Positions 51,590-61,625 of a DNA stretch of 64,000 nucleotides are shown in pieces. Numbering within the stretch: position 1 is the first letter of the stretch; each line of letters starts with the position of its first letter. The notes beneath the pieces are model-generated. The model had not been told where the DNA came from and did no database searches. It worked only from the letters and a program-made list of their open reading frames with translations. This DNA is from CALODL01 sp942492115 (GTDB lineage: Bacteria; Planctomycetota; Phycisphaerae; UBA1845; CAIVHJ01), in assembly GCA_942492115.1 (NCBI GenBank), contig CALODL010000010.1:62001-126000 (forward strand), read 5' to 3'. The position numbers were made by a program, and so were the translations under genes.

Positions 51590-52014
51590 TCCCAAACGCT
51601 CCTGTCGTTCGAGTTGGTCCCTGGGATGTGCGTACCGTCCTCGGAGACGACCAGATCGTCCGCATCCACGGTGTACAGCCACACCGCTCGCGGACGAGTG
51701 GAAAACGCCAGGTCATCGCACTCCTCGGCAACGCGGATCTCGTCCCCCCGGGTCTGACCGAACGCGTGATAAGTCGCCGGACTGGTCGTTGTATCGATGG
51801 TCAAGCCGCCGCCCAGCGTGTGCACGACCGGAACTTCGATGGGCCCGAAGGTGTAGGGGCAGGGACTGCCGAACGCCCGAAACTGCGATCCGGATACCGC
51901 GTACAGCATCGTCCCGTCGACGACCTCGAAGTGCTTCTGTCCGCCGGATTCCCTGACCAGTTCGAAACGCACGTTTGCCGTGGCCGAAACGGTCATGTCC
52001 GTCAGTGCCCCCAT
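51568..52014 (-). CDS. Beta-rich protein of unknown function, N-terminus uncertain
   Basis: The chosen ATG at 52014 gives 148 residues; the frame is open to 52101 but has no good start. The protein reads ALTDMTVSATANVRFELVRES, then HFEVVDGTMLYAVSGSQFRAFG, LGGGLTIDTTTSPATYHAFG and DDLAFSTRPRAVWLYTVDAD. This is all-beta, secreted-type sequence, yet no signal peptide is seen. A G-run near 52060 sits where another frame (MTRAAGG) could join, so the 5' end may be frameshifted or truncated. Its 3' end overlaps the transglutaminase-like gene, which suggests co-translation. Confidence 0.6.
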   Translation of the reverse strand: MGALTDMTVSATANVRFELVRESGGQKHFEVVDGTMLYAVSGSQFRAFGSPCPYTFGPIEVPVVHTLGGGLTIDTTTSPATYHAFGQTRGDEIRVAEECDDLAFSTRPRAVWLYTVDADDLVVSEDGTHIPGTNSNDRSVWEWHLTRR

Positions 52015-52660
52015 GGTCACGACGGTCGAAAAACCCTCCCACGCCTCGACGTCCCCCCGGCCGCACGCGTCATGTCGACCCGTGGCCCGGGCTCGCCCCA
52101 ACCACGCAAACGCCGGCGCCTACCCTCAGAAAAACAGAGCCTGCGGCCGGCGGAATTCTGCCGCCCACCCATGAACAGCATCAGGAGCCTGTTGTCACGC
52201 AGTCGCCCTGCGGGTGCTTCGCCCAAACCCCCTTTCTGGATCCGCCTCGCCATAAATTGCACAGCCCCTTGGGGTAATGGTCTTTCGGCGTTGGACAGAG
52301 CAAGTGCCTGAACGTATCAGGAGATGTCGTGAGTCTTCAGCAGATGTCACAACGCCCTCGAGTCGCTAACGGGCGGCCGCGCCCAATGAAGATTCGGCCT
52401 GCTTCTTCCATCGGCGCGGGCACCTCTCCATTGCACCGGCAATGGTCCGTGGATCAGCGCCATGCTCGAGGTCGGCTTCTGCGTGGGTCGCGGGACCGGG
52501 CGGTCCCGGGTCATGTGGCGGCTCGCAGTGCCCGCCCCGTTCGCATAACCTCTCGACTTGGCGCCGGGGAGGCAGCCGTGACCGCCCTGGCCAACTCGGC
52601 CCTCATGAATTCACGGCGCCGTCTCGTATTGCGGATGGTCTGTCGGGTGCGAGAGCACAC
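52015..52660. other. Intergenic region before the second kinase/propeller gene
   Basis: There are 646 bp with no convincing gene. The plus-strand frame that runs into the kinase from 52442 has Gly/Arg-rich non-protein composition. No ribosome site is obvious before 52661, so translation may depend on a leaderless or weak site. The promoter was not identified. Confidence 0.4.
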
Positions 52661-55327
52661 ATGGCGTTGAGTGCAGGATCCAAGCTGGGCCCCTTCGAAG
52701 TCCTCTCCCCCCTCGGGGCAGGCGGCATGGGGGAGGTCTATCGCGCCAGGGACGTGCGCCTGGACCGCGAGGTGGCCATCAAAGTCCTGCCTGAGGCCAT
52801 GGTCAGTGATCCGGAGCGCGTGGCTCGCTTCCAGCGTGAGGCGAAGCTCTCCGCTTCACTCAATCATCCGAACATCGCGGCCATTCACGGTTTCGAGGAA
52901 CACGAGTCGAACGGCCGGTCGGCATGTTTCCTGGTGCTGGAGTTCGTGGCGGGTGAGACACTTGCTGTGCGACTGAAACGCGGTCCCATGCCCGTCGAGG
53001 AGACACTCCACATCTGCAGGCAGATCGCCGACGCGCTGGAGTCTGCGCACGACAGCGGCGTGATCCATCGTGATCTGAAGCCTGGCAACATCATGATCCG
53101 CCATGACGACTCGGTGAAAGTCCTTGACTTTGGCCTGGCGAAAGCGATCACCGACGACTCGTCCATGTCAGCGCCGTCGAACTCACCGACGATCACGGCC
53201 AACTACACACGGCCGGGAGTCATCCTGGGAACTGCCGCCTACATGAGCCCTGAACAGGCGCGGGGTCGGCCGCTCGACAAACGTACCGACATCTGGTCCT
53301 TCGGGGCTGTACTGTACGAATGCCTGACCGGCGAGAGCCCGTTCGCAGGCGAAACGGTAAGCGACTCGATCGGGGCGATCATGCACAAGGAGATCGACCT
53401 GACTCGACTTCCGCCCGGCACACCGTCGATGGTCCGGCACGTGTTGCGGCGCTGCCTGGAGCGCGATCGGAAGAATCGCCTGCGCGACATCGGTGACGCA
53501 CGGGTGGAGCTGGAGTATTCCACAGACCACGCGGATGATAGCGTGTCACGGCACGAGCGTGGCGCGTCCCGACTTCCCTGGGTGCTGGTGGCGTTGTCCG
53601 TTCTGGCAATTGCATGGCTTACCGCAAGCCGCAGCGCGCCGCGCACGGAAACATCCTATAGATTGACGATACCCGTCCCGGCCGCCACGCAATTCGGCGA
53701 CCAGGCTGCATCTCCTCCGGTGATTTCTCCGGATGGCCGCCACGTCGTGTTTGGCGTCCAGGAACCGGGCGGCAAAACGCGCTTATGGCTTCGCCGATTG
53801 GACGAATTTACCGCTCGGCCGCTCAACGGTACGGACGGCGCTGCGTACGCATTCTGGTCGCCCGACAGTCGGCATGTTGCATATTTCCGAGGCGGCAGGC
53901 TCCGCCGTATCGAGGTTCAAACAGGTCGTGAGCAGGCCATCGGGGGGGCCGGCGCCCACTATCCACGGGGGGGTTCATGGAACGCACGCGGCGAGATCGT
54001 GCTCGCGCCCAACGCCAACAGCGGTATCCATGTGATCGACGCGGCAGGTGGCACGGCACGGCCGATTACCCATGTTGACCCCGCGATTCCCGATGGCAGC
54101 CACCGCTGGCCGTTTTTCCTGCCGGACGGACAGCGCTTTCTCTTCACTGTGTGGACGAATGACCTTGGCGCGCGCGAGCAAGTTGGCGGCGTATACCTCG
54201 GATCCCTCTCGGGCGACGAACCCCCCCGACGCCTGACAACCGATGCCTCGAGCGCAGTCTTTGCTCGGCCCAGCCACCTCCTCGTGGTCCGTGGCGACAA
54301 CCTCGTAGCGATTCCGTTCGACGTTGGGGCGGGTGCGATCAATGGCGAGCCGGCAGTCGTCGCCTCCGGTGTGCTGCGCAACCTCGCGACCGGGCACGCC
54401 ACGTTCTCCGCGTCAAACGACTTGACGCTGGTCTACGCGGGCGGGCAGGCGTTCGTTCCGTCAACGTTCAGCTGGTACGATCGAAGTGGTGTCCGGACTC
54501 CCGTCCCCGGAGAGCCTGACGCCATCTTCACCTTCCGCATCGCGCCAGATTCTTCGCGCGCCGCAATTGCAGTCCCCGGGCAGGGCGGCGATGGCGAGAT
54601 CTGGATCCTTGATCTGGCGCGTGGCGTTCGTACCCGGGTGGCAGAAAGCGGTGGCGCGATCGATTACCCGGCCTGGTCTGCAGATGGCGATAGCCTACTC
54701 TACAGCGCCCCGGACATGGGCTTATACGTTCGGCTGGCCGACGGCTCGGGAAACTCGGAACCCGTGCTGGTCGACAAGATGGACAAGATACTCTACGACT
54801 GGTCGCTCGATGAACGGTTCGTCGCCTTCTGGCCGTTGGCATCCGGCAGCGGTACGCCGGACATCTGGATCTATTCGGTGGACAGCGCATCGTCCGCGCC
54901 GTGTGCTGTCGGCGAGGCCACTTATGAGAACGCACGATTCTCCCCTGACGGGCGCTGGCTGGCCTACGTCTCCGATGACTCGGGGCGCCGCGAGATATTC
55001 GTTCAGGAACTGCGTGACACCGGCGACGCGCGAACGGGTGCACGCGTGCAGGTTTCGACAGCTGGCGGTGATGAACCGCACTGGCGTGCTGACGGCCTCG
55101 AGATCACCTATGTCGATCCCCAGGACGGATTGATGGCCGTCGCCTTAGAACCGCGCGACGGCAAGTTACGGGTCGACACGCCCCAGCAACTGTTCACCCT
55201 TGACGGTCCCGTCGAGGGAGTCGACGCGGCCAGTGACCATGAACGATTTCTGGTCGCGACACGCGTCGAGGTGCACAGCGAACCGCTCCATGTCATCCTC
55301 AACTGGCCGTCAGGCTACGCGCCGTGA
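52661..55327 (+). CDS. Transmembrane Ser/Thr protein kinase with TolB-like beta-propeller, second copy
   Basis: The protein has 888 residues from MALSAGSKLGPFE at 52661, the same start as in the 42947-45625 paralogue; the longer frame to 52442 is non-protein-like. The kinase domain has PLGAGGMGEVYRA, VAIKVLP, HRDLKPGNIMI, DFGLAKA and MSPEQARGR, all intact. One transmembrane helix (LPWVLVALSVLAIAWLTAS) follows near residue 305. The extracytoplasmic part is a PD40/TolB propeller with VISPDGRHVVFG, FWSPDSRHVAYF, AWSADGDSLLYS and RFSPDGRWLAYVS. It is head-to-head with its paralogue across the tRNA-bounded segment. No partner gene is on the same strand downstream. Confidence 0.93.
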   Translation: MALSAGSKLGPFEVLSPLGAGGMGEVYRARDVRLDREVAIKVLPEAMVSDPERVARFQREAKLSASLNHPNIAAIHGFEEHESNGRSACFLVLEFVAGETLAVRLKRGPMPVEETLHICRQIADALESAHDSGVIHRDLKPGNIMIRHDDSVKVLDFGLAKAITDDSSMSAPSNSPTITANYTRPGVILGTAAYMSPEQARGRPLDKRTDIWSFGAVLYECLTGESPFAGETVSDSIGAIMHKEIDLTRLPPGTPSMVRHVLRRCLERDRKNRLRDIGDARVELEYSTDHADDSVSRHERGASRLPWVLVALSVLAIAWLTASRSAPRTETSYRLTIPVPAATQFGDQAASPPVISPDGRHVVFGVQEPGGKTRLWLRRLDEFTARPLNGTDGAAYAFWSPDSRHVAYFRGGRLRRIEVQTGREQAIGGAGAHYPRGGSWNARGEIVLAPNANSGIHVIDAAGGTARPITHVDPAIPDGSHRWPFFLPDGQRFLFTVWTNDLGAREQVGGVYLGSLSGDEPPRRLTTDASSAVFARPSHLLVVRGDNLVAIPFDVGAGAINGEPAVVASGVLRNLATGHATFSASNDLTLVYAGGQAFVPSTFSWYDRSGVRTPVPGEPDAIFTFRIAPDSSRAAIAVPGQGGDGEIWILDLARGVRTRVAESGGAIDYPAWSADGDSLLYSAPDMGLYVRLADGSGNSEPVLVDKMDKILYDWSLDERFVAFWPLASGSGTPDIWIYSVDSASSAPCAVGEATYENARFSPDGRWLAYVSDDSGRREIFVQELRDTGDARTGARVQVSTAGGDEPHWRADGLEITYVDPQDGLMAVALEPRDGKLRVDTPQQLFTLDGPVEGVDAASDHERFLVATRVEVHSEPLHVILNWPSGYAP

Positions 55328-55456
55328 CCCGGCGAAGACTCGTCGTTGTCGAACACTTCGTTTCCGAGCACTCCGACGCCAGCCTCATTGCTGCCCTGCC
55401 CGGTTCATGCCTCGAACTGCCGGCTGCATACCGATCCGTGGCAGCGCGCGCGTCAA

Positions 55457-55482
55457 GGGGCCGGCCCCGCGGGACCGGCCCC
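55457..55482. terminator. GC hairpin between convergent genes
   Basis: GGGGCCGG (55457-55464) pairs with CCGGCCCC (55475-55482) around a loop that contains CCCGCGGG. It lies between the stops of the kinase gene (55327) and the large secreted-protein gene (55550). It has no T-run and could serve both transcripts. Confidence 0.55.
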
Positions 55483-55549
55483 CTGCTGCAGCGCCACACA
55501 CCGGGTAGCGCGTTGATCTGTTCGACCAGCGGGCGCCGCCCCGGACGCG

Positions 55550-56443
55550 CTAGCGCGGCTGTGCTGCCGTTGCGGCCTTCCCGCCCATGTGAATCACCGC
55601 AGGTGTCGTTCTGACGATTTCGACCATCCCGTTGGCGGGCGTGGCAAACAGGAACGTTCTGTTCGATGTATCCGTCGGGTCGTGCAGCAGATCGACGACC
55701 GCTTCTGCATACCGGCCATCGGCGCGGTAGACGAATGTCGCCAGGTACACATCACTCTTGGCACGGATACCCGCGGTGTCGAGCCCCACGACCAGTTGGC
55801 CGGTCTCGAGGTTGTACGCGTCCCAGAACGGCTCGCCGACAAAAGCGTGGTCCCCGCGAACGTCGACGAACAGGTCGATCAGGGTCAGCCCTGCGCTGGC
55901 GGTGGGATGCAACTGGTAGCCACGAAGATCGCTCACGCCGCCGGTCAGGAACACGTCGATCTCCACCAGGTCACCGGCGACCGGGCGGGCGAGCAGTTCG
56001 ATCGACACCCGGTCTATGATCTCGACCCCGGCGCCGCCACCGTCCACCACGGGCGCCGGCGCGCCGTCGAGGGGACAGCTGCAGCTCGAAGAACCGCCGA
56101 ATGCATTCAGTGCCGCGAACGCATCGTTGCCGTCGCACACGCCGTCGGGCGCACAGGAGCCGAACTGACCACCTGCATCGACGTTGAACGCGGTCGGTGC
56201 ACTCGCCTCGCACGGATAGTCTCCGCCGCCGTCCGGGTCGGTGTTGGCGAAGCAGTTCAACGCGTGGAAGCGATCGTTGCCGTCGGCCGTACCGTCGACG
56301 GCACACACACCGAACTGGCCGCCCATGTCGGCGAAGACGATCTCCGTCTCGACGCAGGCGCCGGCGTCGCAGGCCCAGAACACGCAGCCGTCATCACGGA
56401 TGCCGTTGCCGTCGAGGTCCGCACAGTCCCCATGCGTGCTGCA
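55550..56443 (-). other. Shared C-terminal module, copy 3
   Basis: Contains DLDGNGIRDDGCVFWAC, FADMGGQFGVC, the loops ADGNDRFHALNCF and CDGNDAFAALNAFGG, CSCPLDGAPAP, then DLRGYQLHPTASAGLTLIDL, LVVGLDTAGI, AVVDLLHD and RTFLFATPANGMV. Linker, loops and beta part align with copies 1 and 2 with little insertion. Confidence 0.88.
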
Positions 56444-59400
56444 CGGTACGATCTCGCATTCATCGGGGACGCCCGAGCCGTCCGCGTCGGCGGACGTGCC
56501 GTGGTCGATGTCACACGCATCGGGCACAGCGTTATCGTTGCAGTCGGCATCGAGGCCGTCACCGAGGATGCAGGCATCGCCCACGCCGTCGCCATCACAG
56601 TCGGCCTGGTCCGTGTTGGCGTACAGCGGGCAGTTGTCCTGGGCGTCGCACACCGTATCGGCATCGCCGTCGACGAAGTCCGCCGTGTCCGCTGAGCAGT
56701 CGTTGTCCACGCCGTCACAAGTCGTTTCAACGTTGCCGGGGAAGGCCTCTGCGGAGTCGTCGTTGCAGTCCAGGCAGAAGGGCACGCCGTCGCCGTCGCC
56801 GTCAGTATCCGCCACGTCGCAGCCGCAGGCGCCGGGATCCGTCTTGGCCGGATCGTCCGGACAGCCGTCGTTGCAGTCGAGGGTACCGTCGCCGTCGCTG
56901 TCGACGTCGGCGATGCCGCAGCCACACACGCCGGCGTCGGTCTTGGCCGGATCGCCCGGGCAGCCGTCCACGCAATCGGCCGTGCCGTCGGCGTCGGTGT
57001 CGGTATCCACCACGCCGCAGCCGCACTGGCCTGCGACGATCTTCTCGGGATCAGCCGGGCAACCGTCGTTGCAATCGGCTGTGCCGTCGCCATCCGAGTC
57101 GGTGTCGGCCACGCCGCAACCGCAGGCGCCCGGTACCGTCTTGGACGGATCGCCCGGGCAACCGTCTTCGCAGTCCAGCGTGCCGTCGCCGTCGGTGTCG
57201 ACGTCGGGCGCACCGGCGCACTGGTCGATGCAGTCGGCCACGCCGTCCGCGTCGGAGTCGTCATCGGCGAAGCCGCAGCCGCAGATCCCCGGCTCGACCT
57301 TGGCCGGATCTGCCGGGCAGCTGTCGCTGCAGTCCGCCGTGCCGTCGCCGTCCGAGTCGGTGTCGGCCACGCCGCAGCCGCAGGCGCCCGGAATGGTCTT
57401 GGCCGCATCGGCCGGGCATGCGTCTGTGCAGTCGGGCGTGCCGTCGCCGTCGCTGTCGGTGTCGGGCGTGCCACATCCGCAGATCCCCGGGGCGATCTTG
57501 GCCGCATCGGCCGGGCAGCCGTCGTCGCAGTCGAAGGTCCCGTCACCGTCGCTGTCGAGGTCGGCGATGCCGCACCCGCACACACCGGGCTCGAACTTGT
57601 CCGGATCCGTCGGGCAGGCGTCGTTACAATCGGCAACACCATCGCTGTCGACGTCGGCATCGCTGTTGCCGCAGCCGCACTGGCCGGGGCTGGTCTTCGC
57701 CGGATCGTTCGGGCACATGTCCACGCAATCCGCTGCGCCGTCGTCGTCCGAATCGGTGTCGGACACGCCGCAGCCGCAGATGCCGGCGTCGATCTTGTTC
57801 GGATCGCTCGGGCAGGCATCGGCACAATCGAGGGTTCCGTCCCCGTCGGTGTCGACATCCGGTGCGCCTTCGCACTGGTCCACACAGTTGGGCACACCGT
57901 CGTCGTCGTCGTCCGAGTCGGGCGTGCCGCAACCGCACACGCCAGGCACCGTCTTCCCGGGGTCGCCGGGGCAGCCGTCGTTGCAGTCCGCCGTGCCGTC
58001 GCCGTCCGAATCGGTGTCCGCCACGCCGCAGCCGCACAGGCCAGGCTCGGTCTTCGCCGGATCGTTCTGGCAGGCGTCGTTGCAGTTGGCCACGCCGTCG
58101 CCGTCGGCATCCGCGTCAGGAATCCCACAACCGCACTGCCCCGGTTGAATCTTTGCCGGGTCGGTCGGGCAGTTGTCGTCGCAGTCCAGCGTGCCGTCGC
58201 CATCCGTATCGGTGTCGGCCACGCCGCAGCCGCACACGCCCGGTGCGATCTTCAGCGGATCACTTGGGCACCCGTCGGTGTCGTCGCACACGCCGTCCCC
58301 GTCCGTGTCGCCGCCGGCATCGGTCCCGATGCACAGGTCACAGCCGTCGGCAACGCCGTCGCCGTCGGCGTCGAGGTCGTCGTCGAAGCCCGGACACGCG
58401 TCGCATGCGTCGCCGATGCCGTCGCCGTCGGTGTCGGGACCGTCGGGAGCGAGGGTCACGCTCATCTCGAAATCGCCCGGGATATCCCCGTAGCTCGAGA
58501 GCTGGAGCCAGTGCGTCGCCCCGCAGGGCACCGTCCAGGTCAGCGTCGACGCCGCCGGGTTCGGGCCGTTGCACGCATCGGCATCGTCGTTGCAGGCCAC
58601 TTCGGTGCCGCCGCAGGCGTCGTAGGCACCCAGGACGGTATCGAATGTCGTCGCGCTGCTGCACAGGTCAGCCGTCACGGTGACGTCGACGCCGGTGTCG
58701 TTCGTGTATACGTACCATACGTCGCGGCCGGGGCTGGTGTCACACGGCCCCGCGGCCTCGATGCTCGCCGCCGCGGTCGAGCCGGCGACGGTGCCCTCGA
58801 CCAGCGCCGTGGCGCTCGCGCAGGTGTCGTTCACCGGCGCCGGTTCGCAGTCGACCGTCAGTTCGAAGTCCCCGTTCTGGCCGTTGTAACCGGTGACGCG
58901 CACGAGGTACTCGGTACCCGCCGTGACCGGCCAGGACATCTGGCTCGCGTGACTGGTGCCGCCGCAGCCATCGTCGTTGCAGGTCAGTTCGCTGGCTCCG
59001 CAGTCGGCGAAGACGGCCAGAACGGTGTCGAACGCCGTGCCGGCGCCGCAGGTCCGGGCCTCGGCGCTGCCGTCGCAGCTCGCCGTGTAGACATACCACA
59101 CGTCGGGCGACGAGCTGCTGTTGCCGCAAGTCGACGCCCCGTCGTTGGTCGCATCGGTCGAGCAACCGGTGTATACGCCATCGGAGATCGGCAGAGCATT
59201 GGCACACGTATCGTTGGTGGCCAGACAGGCATCTACGTCGTCGCAGATCCCGTCCCCGTCGATGTCGACCACGCACAGGTCGGCGACCGTGAATGAGATG
59301 CTGCTCTGGGTGAACCCGACGTTGGCGGGAACGATCTCGGAGCCCGCGCCCGGGCCGCCGACGCTCTTCAGCACGGTGGCAAGGGTATTGGCGAGGTTGA

Positions 59401-61336
59401 AGGTGTAGCTGCCGACGGTGGTCGGCGCGGTGAAGCTGCCGGTGGCCAGCACGGTGCTGCCACCCTGGCCGACGCCCGTCACGGGCGTGCTGCCCTGCCC
59501 GTGCGAAGTGTCGCTGGACACACCGCCGAAGGTGTTCTGGGCGCCGCCGATCTGGACGAGGTTCCGCGCGCCGACGGTGCCGGACTGCTGGCCGCCAAAG
59601 CCGCCCGGGCCGGTGAAGCCGAGGGGCGCGGCGAAGTTCTGCATCGCGGCCGGTGCGGCGTCGCCGACGGGCAGGTCAAGGGTGGCCGGATTGCCGGCGT
59701 CCTGCGTGAGGTCGGCGACGAGCAGGGCGAGGCCGGAGTTGTCACCCGCGGAAACATCAAAGGAGATCGTCCAGTTGACCGTCTGGCCGGGGGCGACTGT
59801 CTGGCCGTCGGCGGACGAATCAACGGTCACGGTCACCGTTTCGGTGGTGTTCACCGGCGCGGCCGGGACCGTGTTTTCGGGCAACTGGGCGGCAAAGCCC
59901 TCAATCGTCTGGTCACCCAGGCTCGCCAAGACGCCATCGCTATTGAGCCACCCGAAATCGGCGGCGGTGCCGTTGCCGCCACTCTCAATAGCAACCCGGT
60001 CTGCGGCAAACACATAGTAGTCATCCTGCCCCGGCAGGAAGAACCCACTGCCGGGGATCGGCACTCCCGACCACCAGGCACTCTGGGAGCCTTGACTGGT
60101 GTCGAATAGCTGGCCATTCTCCCATTGGAACGAGGTGAGCGCTCGTTTCCATCTCATACCGATCCAGCTCATGTCAGATCCGCTCTCCGAGATCAAAGTG
60201 TGGAGTTGGTTGATCTGCTGCGATTGGCTCAGCGGGCTTGCCCCCGTCTTGTCGATTACAGCAAGGTGGGTGCCGTAGAGCGCCTGGCAGAGCAGATTGC
60301 CGTTGTTGTAGGATCGGTGATAAACCCCATCCAAAGGCCTGTACCATGGCTTGATGTCGAGGTCCTCGGGTCCGAAGGTATGCGCCTTGAAGATCTTCAG
60401 CTCCTGGAGGAAGGCTGGATCGGCAGCCACTCCGGGGCCGCGAGCGCCGTGGAGGATGGAAGCGAGATCGTGGAGGTCGAATTCCCCATCACCGTCCACA
60501 TCGCGGGCGATGGCGTCGAGCAGGTCGAGGTCGTTCGCATCGACGTCGCCGTCCTCGTCGGCATCGAAGCGGGCTACGCGCAGGAGTCGGCCGTACACGT
60601 CGACGAGCGACGGGTCGGCGATGGTGTTGGGACTGCGGTCGATGTTGTCGGAGACGCCGTCGCCGTCGCTGTCCGGACCGCTGGGGTCTCCATCGGGAAT
60701 GCAGTCATCGAGCCAGCCGTTGCCATTGACATCGCGGTCGATCGTGTAGCTCACCGTGATGCCTCCGTCGGAATAGCCAAAAGAACCACCCAAATCTTGT
60801 GACGCGGCCACGCTGAACTCAACCGTGACCTCGACCTGGTCACTCGCAGCGCCGTAAAAGTCTTCCGGGGAGTAGTTCACCCAGTTCGCTGCGGTCCGAA
60901 CCGTCTCCCAGGTCGCCTGCGGAATCACGAACGTGTCTTCGCCCGGACTCTCGAACGCGTGGCCGATGAAGGTGTTGTTCACATAAACCAGTAGATACTC
61001 ATCCGGGTCCGCATTGTTCACCCAGCTGGCGAGCCCTGAGTCCAGGACGAGGGTGACATCGCTGAGGGCCGGAGGCGCCGGGAAGAGCAGTGATATGCCA
61101 TCAACCCCGGGGGTTCCCTCCACAAAGTCAGGGTTGATGTCATCGGGATTGAACCCCTGACCGTAGGTGGAACGGTAGTCCAGCAGCTGGTCCTGATCGT
61201 CGATGCCGTCGCCGTCACAGTCCTGGGCCAAGGCCGCGGGGGTCGCGCCCGCGGCCAGGCTCAGCGCGATCACCAGAATCTGCTGAAGCCCACTGCGACT
61301 TCTCCGTCGTCCGATCGGCCGTTCGGTTGGTTTCAT
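55550..61336 (-). CDS. Giant secreted protein: lectin-like domain, thrombospondin-3-like array, dockerin/cohesin-like C-terminus
   Basis: The protein has 1928 residues. The ATG at 61336 follows GGAG by 8 nt. The signal peptide is ILVIALSLAAGATPAALAQ. In order there is a beta-type domain with DGDGIDDQD loops, a Ca-loop segment (DEDGDVDANDLDLLDAIARD), and a C-type-lectin-like domain (about 325-465: WIGMRWKRALTSFQWENG, WWSGVPIPGS). Cohesin-like and beta-sandwich segments follow (DVWYVYTNDTGVDVTVT, twice with paralogous DVWYVYTASC). Then a TSP3-like array, a MopE-like metal motif (DCNDDSAEAFPGN, TCDGVDNDCS), and the shared C-terminal module. It probably binds calcium and carbohydrate at the surface. 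A GC hairpin follows the gene. Confidence 0.92.
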   Translation of the reverse strand: MKPTERPIGRRRSRSGLQQILVIALSLAAGATPAALAQDCDGDGIDDQDQLLDYRSTYGQGFNPDDINPDFVEGTPGVDGISLLFPAPPALSDVTLVLDSGLASWVNNADPDEYLLVYVNNTFIGHAFESPGEDTFVIPQATWETVRTAANWVNYSPEDFYGAASDQVEVTVEFSVAASQDLGGSFGYSDGGITVSYTIDRDVNGNGWLDDCIPDGDPSGPDSDGDGVSDNIDRSPNTIADPSLVDVYGRLLRVARFDADEDGDVDANDLDLLDAIARDVDGDGEFDLHDLASILHGARGPGVAADPAFLQELKIFKAHTFGPEDLDIKPWYRPLDGVYHRSYNNGNLLCQALYGTHLAVIDKTGASPLSQSQQINQLHTLISESGSDMSWIGMRWKRALTSFQWENGQLFDTSQGSQSAWWSGVPIPGSGFFLPGQDDYYVFAADRVAIESGGNGTAADFGWLNSDGVLASLGDQTIEGFAAQLPENTVPAAPVNTTETVTVTVDSSADGQTVAPGQTVNWTISFDVSAGDNSGLALLVADLTQDAGNPATLDLPVGDAAPAAMQNFAAPLGFTGPGGFGGQQSGTVGARNLVQIGGAQNTFGGVSSDTSHGQGSTPVTGVGQGGSTVLATGSFTAPTTVGSYTFNLANTLATVLKSVGGPGAGSEIVPANVGFTQSSISFTVADLCVVDIDGDGICDDVDACLATNDTCANALPISDGVYTGCSTDATNDGASTCGNSSSSPDVWYVYTASCDGSAEARTCGAGTAFDTVLAVFADCGASELTCNDDGCGGTSHASQMSWPVTAGTEYLVRVTGYNGQNGDFELTVDCEPAPVNDTCASATALVEGTVAGSTAAASIEAAGPCDTSPGRDVWYVYTNDTGVDVTVTADLCSSATTFDTVLGAYDACGGTEVACNDDADACNGPNPAASTLTWTVPCGATHWLQLSSYGDIPGDFEMSVTLAPDGPDTDGDGIGDACDACPGFDDDLDADGDGVADGCDLCIGTDAGGDTDGDGVCDDTDGCPSDPLKIAPGVCGCGVADTDTDGDGTLDCDDNCPTDPAKIQPGQCGCGIPDADADGDGVANCNDACQNDPAKTEPGLCGCGVADTDSDGDGTADCNDGCPGDPGKTVPGVCGCGTPDSDDDDDGVPNCVDQCEGAPDVDTDGDGTLDCADACPSDPNKIDAGICGCGVSDTDSDDDGAADCVDMCPNDPAKTSPGQCGCGNSDADVDSDGVADCNDACPTDPDKFEPGVCGCGIADLDSDGDGTFDCDDGCPADAAKIAPGICGCGTPDTDSDGDGTPDCTDACPADAAKTIPGACGCGVADTDSDGDGTADCSDSCPADPAKVEPGICGCGFADDDSDADGVADCIDQCAGAPDVDTDGDGTLDCEDGCPGDPSKTVPGACGCGVADTDSDGDGTADCNDGCPADPEKIVAGQCGCGVVDTDTDADGTADCVDGCPGDPAKTDAGVCGCGIADVDSDGDGTLDCNDGCPDDPAKTDPGACGCDVADTDGDGDGVPFCLDCNDDSAEAFPGNVETTCDGVDNDCSADTADFVDGDADTVCDAQDNCPLYANTDQADCDGDGVGDACILGDGLDADCNDNAVPDACDIDHGTSADADGSGVPDECEIVPCSTHGDCADLDGNGIRDDGCVFWACDAGACVETEIVFADMGGQFGVCAVDGTADGNDRFHALNCFANTDPDGGGDYPCEASAPTAFNVDAGGQFGSCAPDGVCDGNDAFAALNAFGGSSSCSCPLDGAPAPVVDGGGAGVEIIDRVSIELLARPVAGDLVEIDVFLTGGVSDLRGYQLHPTASAGLTLIDLFVDVRGDHAFVGEPFWDAYNLETGQLVVGLDTAGIRAKSDVYLATFVYRADGRYAEAVVDLLHDPTDTSNRTFLFATPANGMVEIVRTTPAVIHMGGKAATAAQPR
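56770..58235 (-). repeat. Coding array of thrombospondin-3-like repeats
   Basis: About 13 units of 33 residues share CGCGVADTDSDGDGTADC and CNDGCPxDPAKTxPG, with acidic DxDxDGDG calcium loops and conserved Cys. Two units (the 4th and 10th) carry the same 20-residue insertion with GAPDVDTDGDGTLDC, six units apart, which suggests a block duplication. The array also keeps antisense frames open. Confidence 0.88.
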
Positions 61337-61625
61337 CTCGTTATCTCCAGTCGTCACGTGCATTCATGTGCTCTTCCGCCGGCAGCCACCGCAGCCGCCA
61401 CTGTCACCCCGAAAACGAACGAGTGGCTGGCAAGGGGTAAAGAAACTCTGAATTGTCTCGCCATGAACCAGGAATGCTGATGGGAGCGGGGGCAGCAGCC
61501 CGTCCGATGCGGGTCCAACCCTGCCGAAATGCCTACCGGCGGTGAGGATCAGGATACAGCGCAGGATCCCGTGGCCGGTCTGCCGCAACCTGTCGGGCGG
61601 TCGCACGGTTCTGTATAATCGACCC

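Noticed and set aside
56197..58683. An 828-codon plus-strand frame and a 635-codon neighbour opposite the TSP3-like array
   Set aside because: They are Arg-rich/Ser-Pro-rich antisense readings of the repeated coding DNA of the 55550-61336 gene, without start sites or motifs.
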